Shown here in pieces: positions 23,340 through 32,605 of a stretch of DNA of 64,000 nt. The first letter of the stretch is position 1. The number at the start of each line of letters is the position of its first letter. Position numbers and translations under genes: made by a program. The stretch covers positions 1-64,000 of the forward strand of contig JAVBME010000008.1 of the NCBI GenBank assembly GCA_031552765.1, written 5' to 3'. The DNA is from JAVBME01 sp031552765. GTDB taxonomy: Bacteria > Bacillota > Negativicutes > Acidaminococcales > JAISLQ01. The notes beneath the pieces are model-generated. The model was not told the origin of the DNA, made no database searches, and saw only the letters and a program-made list of their open reading frames with translations.

Positions 23340-25559
23340 TTGTCTAAGAGACCGGTAAAGCCCCAACATTCATTATTGGGCGAAATAATCGGCGTTGCTT
23401 TTATTGCGGCCGCATTTTTGGTTATGGCAAGTATATGGGGATTGCGCCTCGGGCCTTTTGGTGAGCCGCTGGAAAAAATACTGCGCTATGCTTTTGGCCG
23501 GGGAGCCATTTTGTTTGCCTTGTGGATATTGTGCATAGGGTTGCGTTATATATGGCGTCCTACAGATAAAGTTTTCACACTGCATTTTTTTGCGGCGACC
23601 GCTTTAGCCTGTAATTTTCTTGTTTTGTTCCACAACTTCATCGCTCCGGCTAATAGTGAGCTCTTGCCTGAATATCTGCCGCAAGGCGGAGGGCTTATGG
23701 GCGGTGGTTTATTATTTCTTGCCAGAAAGTTTTTAGGCATAGACGGCTCTCTCATCTTCTTTTTGGCAACCGCTGTCTGTCTTGTTATAGTGACTTTTAC
23801 CTGGTCGTTAAAAAAATCGGTGCTCACTGCTACAAAAGCGGCGGAAGAAGGGGCTAACGGTGCGATTTCCGTGGTAACAGAAGCGGGCCGGAAGTTAAAA
23901 GACGCTCCTATTTTTGACTACGAAAAATATTTTCCTTCTTCCAGCAAGGAAAAAACACCGGAGCTTTTTTTACCTGAAGAGGTAGAAGCACCACCCGTAA
24001 TAAGAATAGAATCCGAACCGCCGGTGATAAGGACGGAATCGTTGCGTCCTGCACAGGCAAGAAAAGCCGCGCCAACTTTTATTAAAAGAGATAGCGACCC
24101 TGGCGGTTACCGTTATCCTTACCCGGAGTTGATGACCATTCCGGCCCAAAACACTAAAAACACCGGCGAAGCGGAAGCTGCCGAGCAAGCCCGCGTGCTG
24201 GAGCAGACGCTGGCGGATTTTAAAGTTAACGCCAGGATAGTTAATGTGGTGCATGGTCCATCTGTAACCCGGTTTGAAGTAGAGCCGGCGCCGGGCGTCA
24301 AAGTAAATCGCATTGCCAGCCTGGTGGACGATCTGACGCTCAAATTGGCAGCGCCCGGCATACGCATCGAAACATCCATTCCCGGTAAAACGGCTATGGG
24401 TATAGAAGTGCCGAAAAAGACGGCCTCCCCGGTTTTCTTTTATGACGTCATAACTTCCCGTGAATTCATAGAGCAAGAGGCCGCGGTAGCGGTGGCTTTG
24501 GGCAAAGACATAACCGGCAGGACGATAGTTGCCGATATCGGAAAAATGCCCCATTTGCTGGTGGCGGGTTCTACCGGCTCGGGAAAAAGCGTTTGCATAA
24601 ATACTATTGTAAACAGCATTTTATTCAAAGCTTCGCCTGAGCAGGTCAAATTCATAATGGTCGACCCAAAAGTTGTTGAACTTAGCACATATAACGGCAT
24701 CCCACATCTTTTGACGCCTGTTGTCACCAATCCGAAAAAAGCCGCCGCCGCCTTATTTTGGGCGGTAGAAGAAATGGAGCGGCGTTACCAGTTGTTTGCG
24801 GAAACCGGCGTAAGGGAAATAGGCCGTTATAACACGACAGTGAAAGAACAGCAACTTCCTTACATAGTTATTATTATTGATGAATTGGCTGATTTGATGA
24901 TGGTGGCTCCGGGCGACGTGGAAGACGCCATTTGCCGCCTGGCGCAAAAAGCGCGGGCTGCCGGCCTACATTTGATTTTAGCTACGCAAAGGCCGTCGGT
25001 GGACGTCATTACCGGCATCATAAAAGCCAACATACCTTCGCGTATAGCGTTTGCCGTTTCTTCGCAGATTGACTCGCGTACTATTTTAGATCGGGGCGGG
25101 GCGGAAAAACTCTTGGGCAAAGGCGATATGCTTTACTATCCCTCCGGTATGAGCAACCCGCTTAGAGTGCAGGGCGCTTTTATTTCAGATGACGATATAG
25201 AAAATATTACAAACTATATCAAAAACCAAGAAATTCCTGTACAATATAATGATAAGGTAACTGATCATGAACTGCCAGGAGATAAACCGGGAAAAAACAG
25301 CGGGGAGCAGGACTTGTTAAGCAGTGAACAGGATGAACTCCTGTTGCCGGCTCTGGATGTAGTTATGCAGACTGGCCAGGCTTCCGCCTCTATGTTGCAA
25401 AGGCGCATGCGCATAGGTTATACGCGCGCCGCCCGTCTGATAGATTCGCTGGAAAGTTTTGGCATTATTGGCCCGCCAACGGGTACAAGCAAACCGCGTG
25501 ATATCCTTCTTTCTACTGAAGAAGCTATCCGGCGGTTGGAGGAAGAGCGTAGTTTTTAA
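23340..25559 (+). CDS. ftsK: DNA translocase FtsK / SpoIIIE
   Basis: Pumps chromosomal DNA through the closing septum. The start is TTG 23340 behind GAGGTGG (23327-23333); an in-frame GTG at 23331 overlaps that site and is less likely. It has about 739 residues: four membrane segments in roughly 1-170, an acidic/variable linker to about 270, then the motor. Walker A is AGSTGSGKSVCIN (about 412), Walker B is IIIIDELADLMM, and ATQRPSVDVITG is typical. The C-terminal gamma domain (ASASMLQRRMRIGYTRAARLID) reads KOPS/SRS-like sites. rodZ follows after a 14-base gap. Confidence 0.95.
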   Translation: MSKRPVKPQHSLLGEIIGVAFIAAAFLVMASIWGLRLGPFGEPLEKILRYAFGRGAILFALWILCIGLRYIWRPTDKVFTLHFFAATALACNFLVLFHNFIAPANSELLPEYLPQGGGLMGGGLLFLARKFLGIDGSLIFFLATAVCLVIVTFTWSLKKSVLTATKAAEEGANGAISVVTEAGRKLKDAPIFDYEKYFPSSSKEKTPELFLPEEVEAPPVIRIESEPPVIRTESLRPAQARKAAPTFIKRDSDPGGYRYPYPELMTIPAQNTKNTGEAEAAEQARVLEQTLADFKVNARIVNVVHGPSVTRFEVEPAPGVKVNRIASLVDDLTLKLAAPGIRIETSIPGKTAMGIEVPKKTASPVFFYDVITSREFIEQEAAVAVALGKDITGRTIVADIGKMPHLLVAGSTGSGKSVCINTIVNSILFKASPEQVKFIMVDPKVVELSTYNGIPHLLTPVVTNPKKAAAALFWAVEEMERRYQLFAETGVREIGRYNTTVKEQQLPYIVIIIDELADLMMVAPGDVEDAICRLAQKARAAGLHLILATQRPSVDVITGIIKANIPSRIAFAVSSQIDSRTILDRGGAEKLLGKGDMLYYPSGMSNPLRVQGAFISDDDIENITNYIKNQEIPVQYNDKVTDHELPGDKPGKNSGEQDLLSSEQDELLLPALDVVMQTGQASASMLQRRMRIGYTRAARLIDSLESFGIIGPPTGTSKPRDILLSTEEAIRRLEEERSF

Positions 25560-25573
25560 AAAGGAGGTCCGAG

Positions 25574-26437
25574 GTGTCTACTATAGGTGAAAAACTGCGG
25601 TATGAACGGGAACAACAAGGTCTCAGTTTACATGATATTGAACAGGCCACAAGCATAAGGGTTCGCTATCTGCAAGCTATAGAAGATGGCAACTATTCGA
25701 TTTTGCCTGGTGAAGTTTACACAAAAGGTTTTATACGAAATTATGCAATGACTCTGGGATTTGACGGCCCGGAATTTGTCAATATGTACAAACTGGAAAC
25801 AAACCAGTCGCAACCGTCTCCTTTACCTGGAAACACCTCTATGTCGGACGCCTTGCCTTTAGATGCGGAACACGGCGTCGAGCCGATTAAAACGCCTGTG
25901 CCGAAGAACCCTCCGAAAAATCCTATTGTCATAAAAAATAAGACGGTGACTAAAAAGTTAAAACTTGTGCCCGCTTTGCTGGTAGGAGTAGTGGTTCTCT
26001 GCTTGGCCGGTTCGTTTGTCTATTTTATGGTCGGCTTTTTGTCCAATAAACCGGCTGATAATACAGTTGCCCGGAACGCAAACCCGGCTTCCCAGGCAGC
26101 AGGTAATAAAAATGACAATAAAAATAAAAATGCTTTTAGAATAGTCCAGGAAAATTCCAGGATAAATATCATACCCGAAAAGGGCGCGACTGTGGAAGCG
26201 ATAAAGGTGGAAGGCAGTGTCGACAGCCAGTGCTGGGCGCAAGTTTTGGCGGACGACCGCGAGGTCTACCGCGGCATGCTGCGCAAAGGGGAAAAGTTTA
26301 ATTGGCAGGCGAAAAATATTCTATGGGTAAAACTGGGTGATGCCAGTGCGGTAAATATGACAGTAAACGGTGAAAAAACACAAAAACTGGGCGGCGTCGG
26401 GGAAGTAATAGAAAGCACGATAACCATACTTAAATAA
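25574..26437 (+). CDS. RodZ-like helix-turn-helix membrane protein
   Basis: 287 residues. An N-terminal HTH_25 domain (about 4-70, KLRYEREQQGLSLHDIEQATSIRVRYLQAIE) is followed by a Pro/Lys linker, one membrane helix (about 133-152), an Asn/Lys-rich spacer, and a C-terminal DUF4115 beta domain (about 195-287, WAQVLADDREVYRGML). This is the RodZ layout, which links MreB to the cell wall machinery. GTG start with AAGGAGGT at 25560-25567. The position between ftsK and rimO is common in Firmicutes. Confidence 0.88.
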   Translation: MSTIGEKLRYEREQQGLSLHDIEQATSIRVRYLQAIEDGNYSILPGEVYTKGFIRNYAMTLGFDGPEFVNMYKLETNQSQPSPLPGNTSMSDALPLDAEHGVEPIKTPVPKNPPKNPIVIKNKTVTKKLKLVPALLVGVVVLCLAGSFVYFMVGFLSNKPADNTVARNANPASQAAGNKNDNKNKNAFRIVQENSRINIIPEKGATVEAIKVEGSVDSQCWAQVLADDREVYRGMLRKGEKFNWQAKNILWVKLGDASAVNMTVNGEKTQKLGGVGEVIESTITILK

Positions 26438-26453
26438 TAGGACAATTCATGAT

Positions 26454-28304
26454 ATGTTAAATAGTTTTTTAGTGATGAGTAAAGAAGATATGCAGGAAAA
26501 ATGCTGGGAGAAGCTGGATTTCCTTTTTGTAAGCGGCGATGCGTACGTAGACCATCCGTCTTTTGCGGCGGCGGTCATTTGTCGTGTATTAGAGTCAAAA
26601 GGATATAAAGTCGGCCTTATCTGCCAGCCGGATTGGCGTTCGTTAAATGATTTCAGGGTCTTAGGCAAACCCCGTTTGGGCATACTTGTTTCGGCAGGCA
26701 ATCTTGACTCCATGTTAAACCAATATACCGCGGCTAAAAAGCCGCGCAACAAGGATGCGTATTCGCCTGGCGGGCAGACAAACCGGCGCCCTAACCGGGC
26801 GACCATTGTTTATTGCAACAGGCTGCGTGAGATATGGAAAGATGTGCCTTTGATCATTGGCGGCATCGAGGCCAGCCTCAGGCGGTTTACCCATTATGAC
26901 TACTGGTCGGACAGTTTGCGCCGTTCGATATTGGTAGACAGCAAGGCTGATCTTTTGGTTTACGGCATGGGCGAGCGGCAGATCGTCGCAATAGCGGACT
27001 GCCTTGCCGGCGGCATGCCTGTAAGTGCTATCCGCCATATAGACGGCACGGCTTTCCTAGAAGATGACCTGACATCAATGACTGACGATTATATAACTTT
27101 GCCCAGCCATGAAGAGATAGTTTTGGACAAGAAGGCTTTTGCCAAGGCTTTCCGGTTGCAGTACCAGGAGCAAGATCCTGTGCGCGGCAAAGTGGTGGTG
27201 CAAAAAAGCGGCGAATATTTTATTGTGCAAAGAAAACCCGCTTATCCACTTAGCACTGAAGAAATGGACGCAATATACGACTTGTCGTATACACGCGCCT
27301 GGCACCCGTCTTACGATGCTTATGGCGGCGTCCCGGCGCTGGCGGAAGTAGAGTGCGGGATCATCAGCCAGAGAGGTTGTTTTGGCAGCTGCGCTTTTTG
27401 CGCCATACACTCCCATCAGGGGCGTATCATACAGCCGCGCAGCCATGCATCAATAATCCGTGAGGCGGAAATAATTACCGGGCTGCCAGATTTTAAAGGA
27501 TATATAAATGACGTAGGCGGTCCTACTGCCAACTTCCGCCAGCCTGCCTGTGAAAAACAGCTTAAAGCCGGCGCCTGTAAAGACCGCCAGTGCCTCCATC
27601 CCTCACCCTGTCCGCATTTACTGGCCGATCACCGCGACTATCTTTCTTTGCTGGGTAAACTGCGCGCGGTGAAGGGCGTTAAAAAAGTCTTTGTACGGTC
27701 AGGTGTACGTTATGATTATGTTTTAGCGGATAAAAATAAAGATTTCCTCCATACCTTGTGCCAGCACCATGTAAGCGGGCAACTGAAAATAGCGCCGGAA
27801 CATGTAAGTAAAAATGTTTTAAATATAATGGGCAAACCGGGTAGGGGTAAATTTCTGTCTTTTGCCGGAGAATATGAAAAAATAAACGAGCTTTTAGGTA
27901 AAAAACAATACCTGGTTCCTTATTATATATCCAGCCATCCTGGCTGTACCATAGAGGACGCTGTTGAACTAGCGGAATTTATCAGAGATACCGGCCATTG
28001 CCCGGAACAAGTGCAGGATTTCATACCGACGCCGGGCAGCGCCGCTACTGCTATGTATTATTCGGAAATAGACCCGTTTACAGGCAAAAAACTCTATGTG
28101 GCTAAACACCCGCGCGACAAGGCTATGCAAAGAGCTTTGCTGCAATACAAAAATCCCAAAAACCGCGAATTGGTCTTGGCTGCTTTGGAAAAAAGCGGCC
28201 GCCTGGATTTAGTAGGCTTTGATAAAAAATGCCTCATACGCCCCCTGCCAGCGGCAAGGAAAGGGTTTGCCGGCAAAGGGGCAAAACGCCGTTTACACAA
28301 GTAA
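26454..28304 (+). CDS. YgiQ-family radical SAM protein
   Basis: A 616-residue protein of the YgiQ/UPF0313 family. It has an N-terminal domain with GDAYVDHPSFAAAVICR typical of the family (about 26-42), a radical SAM cluster motif in RGCFGSCAFCAIHSHQG (CxxxCxxC, about 306), and a long C-terminal region with a Cys-rich insert (CEKQLKAGAC, CLHPSPCPHLL) and YISSHPGCT. The reaction is not established for the family. The C-terminal tail is rich in Arg and Lys. Start at ATG 26454; a later ATG at residue 8 is possible. Confidence 0.9.
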   Translation: MLNSFLVMSKEDMQEKCWEKLDFLFVSGDAYVDHPSFAAAVICRVLESKGYKVGLICQPDWRSLNDFRVLGKPRLGILVSAGNLDSMLNQYTAAKKPRNKDAYSPGGQTNRRPNRATIVYCNRLREIWKDVPLIIGGIEASLRRFTHYDYWSDSLRRSILVDSKADLLVYGMGERQIVAIADCLAGGMPVSAIRHIDGTAFLEDDLTSMTDDYITLPSHEEIVLDKKAFAKAFRLQYQEQDPVRGKVVVQKSGEYFIVQRKPAYPLSTEEMDAIYDLSYTRAWHPSYDAYGGVPALAEVECGIISQRGCFGSCAFCAIHSHQGRIIQPRSHASIIREAEIITGLPDFKGYINDVGGPTANFRQPACEKQLKAGACKDRQCLHPSPCPHLLADHRDYLSLLGKLRAVKGVKKVFVRSGVRYDYVLADKNKDFLHTLCQHHVSGQLKIAPEHVSKNVLNIMGKPGRGKFLSFAGEYEKINELLGKKQYLVPYYISSHPGCTIEDAVELAEFIRDTGHCPEQVQDFIPTPGSAATAMYYSEIDPFTGKKLYVAKHPRDKAMQRALLQYKNPKNRELVLAALEKSGRLDLVGFDKKCLIRPLPAARKGFAGKGAKRRLHK

Positions 28305-28393
28305 GTGTTTTATAATATAATAATAAGTCGTAGAGAAGCGGCTTGAACAATATTTTATAAATAAAGCGTCAGATTAGGGAGCTAGCGAAAGTT

Positions 28394-29716
28394 ATGAAAG
28401 TGGGATTAATAAGCCTTGGCTGTCCCAAGAATTTGGTTGACTCGGAAAATATGCTGGGAATCATCCGGGAAAATAATTTTGAAATAACGCCAGACCCTGC
28501 TCTGGCAGATGTTATCATCGTCAATACCTGCGGATTTATTGGCGACGCCAAAGAAGAGTCCATCCAAACCGTACTTGAAATGGCGCAGCATAAAAAAAGC
28601 GGCTGCTGTAAGTCCCTCATTCTGGCCGGCTGTCTGGGAGAGCGTTATGCGGATGATCTTTTTGCGGAACTGCCGGAAGTGGATGCCATAACAGGCGCCC
28701 ATGCTTGGGGCGATATCGATAAAGTAATACGCCGCTCTTTGACGGGTGAGCGTTTTATAGTAAGACCGCAAGAGGCCGTGCTCTATGATAAAGCGCCGCG
28801 CATACTCACTACGCCGCAACATACTGCTTACCTCAAAATAGCGGAAGGCTGTGACAACGCCTGTTCTTATTGTGTAATACCACAAATAAGAGGGCCGTAT
28901 AAAAGCCGGGATATGCGTTCTGTTTTGAGCGAAGCGGCGGCATTGACTGCCAACGGAGTAAAAGAACTGGTGCTGGTAGCACAGGACGTCACACGTTATG
29001 GCGAAGATATTTACGGCAAATTGATGTTGCCGGAGCTGCTTGACGGTCTATGCGCTGTGGATGGCGTAGAGTGGGTGAGGCTAATGTACGCCTACCCGCA
29101 ATATATGACAGATGAACTGCTAGATACTATCGCTCGTCAGGCAAAAATCTGCAAATACCTTGACATTCCTTTGCAGCATGCCAGTACGGCGGTGCTCGAG
29201 CGGATGAACAGGCCTGATAGCAAAGAAGGCATTAACGCTCTTTTGCAAAAAATACGCGCTAAGATACCAGGTATTTGCCTCAGGACTACATTTATTGTAG
29301 GGTTTCCCGGGGAAAGCGAGGACGAATACGAAGAACTAAAAGAATTCATCATGCAGCAGCGCTTTGACCGAATGGGTATATTTTCCTACTCGCAGGAAGA
29401 AGGGACCCTGGCGGCCGAAATGCCTCAAGTGGATGAAGAAATAAAAGAACAACGCTACCATGAACTTATGGCTATCCAGGCGGGTATTGCGGAAGAAGTA
29501 AATATTTCTCTGGAAGGCGGAGAAGTAGCCGTGATTGTGGAAAGCATAGAAGAAGGCGACGGCAATGTCCTGGCCATGGGTCGTTCTTACCGCGAAGCGC
29601 CGGATATAGACGGGGTCATTTATTTGGAAAACATTGGCAGCGCTTGTGTAGGTGATATCGTAAAAGCAAAGGTATTGCAGGGATTTACCTATGATCTGGC
29701 AGCGGAGGTCTTGTAA
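28394..29716 (+). CDS. rimO: Ribosomal protein S12 methylthiotransferase RimO
   Basis: Adds a methylthio group to a conserved Asp of ribosomal protein S12 by radical SAM chemistry. It is 440 residues with the three-part layout: UPF0004 domain with Cys residues in LGCPKNLVDSE, VNTCGFIGDAKEES and LAGCLGERY; radical SAM domain with CDNACSYCVIPQIRG (about 155); and a C-terminal TRAM domain (about 370-440). The motif set separates it from MiaB. The stop is followed directly by cinA. Confidence 0.95.
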   Translation: MKVGLISLGCPKNLVDSENMLGIIRENNFEITPDPALADVIIVNTCGFIGDAKEESIQTVLEMAQHKKSGCCKSLILAGCLGERYADDLFAELPEVDAITGAHAWGDIDKVIRRSLTGERFIVRPQEAVLYDKAPRILTTPQHTAYLKIAEGCDNACSYCVIPQIRGPYKSRDMRSVLSEAAALTANGVKELVLVAQDVTRYGEDIYGKLMLPELLDGLCAVDGVEWVRLMYAYPQYMTDELLDTIARQAKICKYLDIPLQHASTAVLERMNRPDSKEGINALLQKIRAKIPGICLRTTFIVGFPGESEDEYEELKEFIMQQRFDRMGIFSYSQEEGTLAAEMPQVDEEIKEQRYHELMAIQAGIAEEVNISLEGGEVAVIVESIEEGDGNVLAMGRSYREAPDIDGVIYLENIGSACVGDIVKAKVLQGFTYDLAAEVL

Positions 29717-30958
29717 ATGCGGGTAGAGATAATAAGTACGGGAACAGAGCTTTTATTGGGAGAAATAGTCAATACCAATTTCCAATATCTGGCTGGCCGT
29801 CTCAACAGTATGGGGTTTGACGTTTTATACGAGACTACTGTCGGCGACAATTACAACCGCATGAAAGAAACTATCGCCCACGCCATGCGGCGGGCTGATA
29901 TAGTTATTACCAGCGGCGGGCTTGGGCCGACACAGGGCGATATAACTAAAGAAGTAACTGCCGATGTGCTGCAACGGCAACTGTTGCTTGACAAAAATAT
30001 CCTGGCGGATATCGAAAAGTTTTTTGCTTTTCGTGGTATTTGCATGCCGAAGAACAACGCCAAACAAGCTATGCTTCCGGCAGGCGGCGAAGCTCTTTAC
30101 AATGACTGCGGCACCGCGCCCGGGGTATTTTTCGAGCATGAAGGCGGCATCATAGTAAATTTGCCCGGGCCGCCTCGGGAATTGAAAGACATGTTTGAAA
30201 AACAGCTGGCGCCCAGGCTAGTGAAAAAATATGGCCAACAGGGGATAATATATTCCCATACTATTAAATCTATGGGGCTCGGCGAATCAACCGTCGCCGA
30301 AAAACTGGCCGATCTTATAAGCGAGCAGACAAACCCCACTATCGCCCTTTATGCCGGTCAAGGTGAAATACGCATACGCATCACAGCAAAAGCAGGCACA
30401 GAAGATGAAGCTAAGGCGCTGACCTCGGCCATGACGGATAAGGTGCGCGCGCGTCTCGACAGCATCTACGGCGAAGGCGAAGATACTTTGGGTTCGGTGT
30501 TAGGCGGTTTGCTCAAGGCTGGCAATCTTACGCTCTCTTGTGCGGAATCCTGTACAGGCGGCCTGCTGAGCAGCATGATAACAGATACCGCGGGCAGTTC
30601 CGATTATTTTCTGGGGTCTGTGGTAAGTTACGGCAACCAGGCCAAGATTGATCTTTTGTCTGTCAATGAATGCTCATTAAGTGAGCTCGGCGCGGTCAGC
30701 CAAGAGATAGCGCGCGAAATGGCAATCGGCGCGGCCAAGCGTTTTTCCAGCGATATCGGCGTGGGCGTAACCGGTATAGCCGGACCGGGCGGCGGAAATG
30801 AAGAAAAGCCGGTGGGCACGGTATATATTTCGTTATATTTTAACGGCAGAACAAAGGTTGAAAAACATATATTTTCCGGCCAGCGCGCGGACATAAAAAT
30901 GCGTACCGCAAAAACGGCCATGTTATATGTGATAAATACAATAAAAAATGGTAATTAA
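29717..30958 (+). CDS. cinA: CinA-family nicotinamide-nucleotide amidohydrolase
   Basis: 413 residues in two domains. The N-terminal MoCF-like/COG1058 part (ISTGTELLLGEIVNTN, TSGGLGPTQGDITKE) has ADP-ribose pyrophosphatase activity in relatives. The C-terminal CinA domain (from about 255: LSCAESCTGGLLSSMIT, VSYGNQAKIDLL, GVTGIAGPGGG) is the NMN deamidase of the pyridine nucleotide cycle. The start follows the rimO stop with no gap. In many Firmicutes pgsA lies between these genes and recA follows; neither is present here. Confidence 0.93.
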   Translation: MRVEIISTGTELLLGEIVNTNFQYLAGRLNSMGFDVLYETTVGDNYNRMKETIAHAMRRADIVITSGGLGPTQGDITKEVTADVLQRQLLLDKNILADIEKFFAFRGICMPKNNAKQAMLPAGGEALYNDCGTAPGVFFEHEGGIIVNLPGPPRELKDMFEKQLAPRLVKKYGQQGIIYSHTIKSMGLGESTVAEKLADLISEQTNPTIALYAGQGEIRIRITAKAGTEDEAKALTSAMTDKVRARLDSIYGEGEDTLGSVLGGLLKAGNLTLSCAESCTGGLLSSMITDTAGSSDYFLGSVVSYGNQAKIDLLSVNECSLSELGAVSQEIAREMAIGAAKRFSSDIGVGVTGIAGPGGGNEEKPVGTVYISLYFNGRTKVEKHIFSGQRADIKMRTAKTAMLYVINTIKNGN

Positions 30959-30976
30959 AAGGAGGAAAAACATTAT

Positions 30977-32560
30977 ATGACACAAAACCCAACGAGTACT
31001 TTTGGTAATTTAGTTTTAGACAAAAAAATAGTAGGTGCTCTCACCGACATGGGGTTCGAAGAGCCTTCGCCGATACAGACACAGACGATCCCCCTGGTTC
31101 TTTCCGGGCAGGATGTTATAGGCCAGGCCCAGACCGGTACAGGTAAAACTGCGGCTTTCGGCATACCTATCGCGCAAAATATAGTAGACTCGCGAAAAAT
31201 ACAGGCGCTTATCATGACGCCGACCCGCGAACTGGCCATACAGGTAGCGGAAGAACTTAGCAAAATAGGCCGCTTGCGCCGGATAAAGGCTTTGCCGGTA
31301 TACGGCGGGCAGCCGATCGACCGGCAGATACGCGCTCTCCACATGGGGGTACAGGTGGTCATCGGCACGCCGGGCCGCTTGCTTGACCATATACGCCGGG
31401 GCACGATAAAGCTTGACAGCATCAAATACCTGGTATTGGATGAAGCAGATGAAATGCTCGATATGGGTTTTATTGACGATATCGAAACAGTCATCAAAAA
31501 TATCCCGCAAGAGCGGCAAACGCTGCTTTTCTCGGCGACCATGCCAAGGCCGATACTGCGTCTGGCCGAACGGTACATGAAAAAGCCGGCTGTAGTGACT
31601 GTAAGCAAAGAAGAGCTGACAGTTCCCCTGATCGACCAATATTATTACGAAGCTAATGACAAAGTGGATGGCCTGTGCCGGGTATTGGACGTTGAAGATA
31701 CGGAAAAAACCATTATTTTCTGCCGCACGAAAAAAGGCGTTGATGAATTGGTGATAGCGCTCGGCAACAGGGGATATTTGGCGGAAGGGCTGCACGGCGA
31801 TCTGAGCCAAAACCAGCGCGACCGTGTTATGAAAAAGTTTCGCGAAGGCAAGGCCGATATTTTGATAGCGACAGATGTCGCGGCGCGCGGCCTTGATATA
31901 GAAAATATCAGCCACTCGATCAACTTTGACATACCGCAGGATCCGGAAAGCTATGTCCACAGGATTGGCCGTACCGGCCGAGCCGGCAATAAAGGCACTG
32001 CCATGACCTTTATAACTCCGCGCGAATTCCGCCAATTAAAACTGATAGAAAAAGTGGCAAAAACGCGCATTGTAAGGCGGACGCTGCCTACCGCGGTAAA
32101 TGTGCTGGAAAGGCAGCGGGAGAACATTATCTCACGCATGTTTGCCATATTGGAACAGGGCAAGCTTGACGGCTACATGCCTATTGTAGAAGAGCTTTTG
32201 GAAGAATACAGCGCCGAAGATATCGCCGCTGCCGCGCTGAAATTCATGCAGGAAGGCCAAAAGGCACTGGAACCTGACGCCAAAAATCCATCTTTCAGCA
32301 ATACCGGCGGGCGGTCCGGTATGGTGCGCCTCTTTATGAATGTCGGGCGCAGCCAGAAGATAACACCGGAAGATATAGTGCGTACGATTGCCGGAGAGGC
32401 CGATATACCGGGAAATACCATCGGGCTCATTAACATTTACGATAAATTTACGTTTGTGGAAATACCCGAAAGCGTTGCAGAAAAAGTGATTGGCGTAATG
32501 CATAGAGGGACGATTAAAGGCTATAAGGTAAATGTCGAACCTGCGCGTGGCCGGGAATAA
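30977..32560 (+). CDS. DEAD-box RNA helicase with DbpA-type RNA-binding domain
   Basis: ATP-dependent RNA helicase likely acting in ribosome assembly or mRNA turnover. It has 527 residues. Motifs in order: Q motif (GFEEPSPIQTQTIP), AQTGTGKTAAFG (I), PTRELAIQV (Ia), GTPGR, DEADEMLDMGF (II), SATM (III), IIFCRTKK (IV), TDVAARGLD (V), YVHRIGRTGRAG (VI). The C-terminal about 75 residues (GMVRLFMNVGRSQ, TFVEIPESVAEKVIG, GYKVNVEPA) form a DbpA-type domain. GGAGGA precedes the ATG. It is CshA/DeaD-like; an exact orthologue is not assigned. Confidence 0.93.
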   Translation: MTQNPTSTFGNLVLDKKIVGALTDMGFEEPSPIQTQTIPLVLSGQDVIGQAQTGTGKTAAFGIPIAQNIVDSRKIQALIMTPTRELAIQVAEELSKIGRLRRIKALPVYGGQPIDRQIRALHMGVQVVIGTPGRLLDHIRRGTIKLDSIKYLVLDEADEMLDMGFIDDIETVIKNIPQERQTLLFSATMPRPILRLAERYMKKPAVVTVSKEELTVPLIDQYYYEANDKVDGLCRVLDVEDTEKTIIFCRTKKGVDELVIALGNRGYLAEGLHGDLSQNQRDRVMKKFREGKADILIATDVAARGLDIENISHSINFDIPQDPESYVHRIGRTGRAGNKGTAMTFITPREFRQLKLIEKVAKTRIVRRTLPTAVNVLERQRENIISRMFAILEQGKLDGYMPIVEELLEEYSAEDIAAAALKFMQEGQKALEPDAKNPSFSNTGGRSGMVRLFMNVGRSQKITPEDIVRTIAGEADIPGNTIGLINIYDKFTFVEIPESVAEKVIGVMHRGTIKGYKVNVEPARGRE

Positions 32561-32572
32561 ATAAAGAAACCA

Positions 32573-32600
32573 GCCGGCTCTGTAAAGAGCCGGCCTTCTT
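32573..32600 (+). terminator. Terminator-like hairpin after the helicase
   Basis: A 9-bp GC-rich stem (32573-32581 with 32586-32594) is followed by CTTCTT. The T-run is interrupted, so read-through into hflX, which starts 6 bases later, is plausible. Confidence 0.7.
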
Positions 32601-32605
32601 ATAGG

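Noticed and set aside
31016..32035. 339-codon antisense frame inside the DEAD-box helicase gene
   Set aside because: The helicase motifs on the plus strand are complete; the antisense product has no family features.
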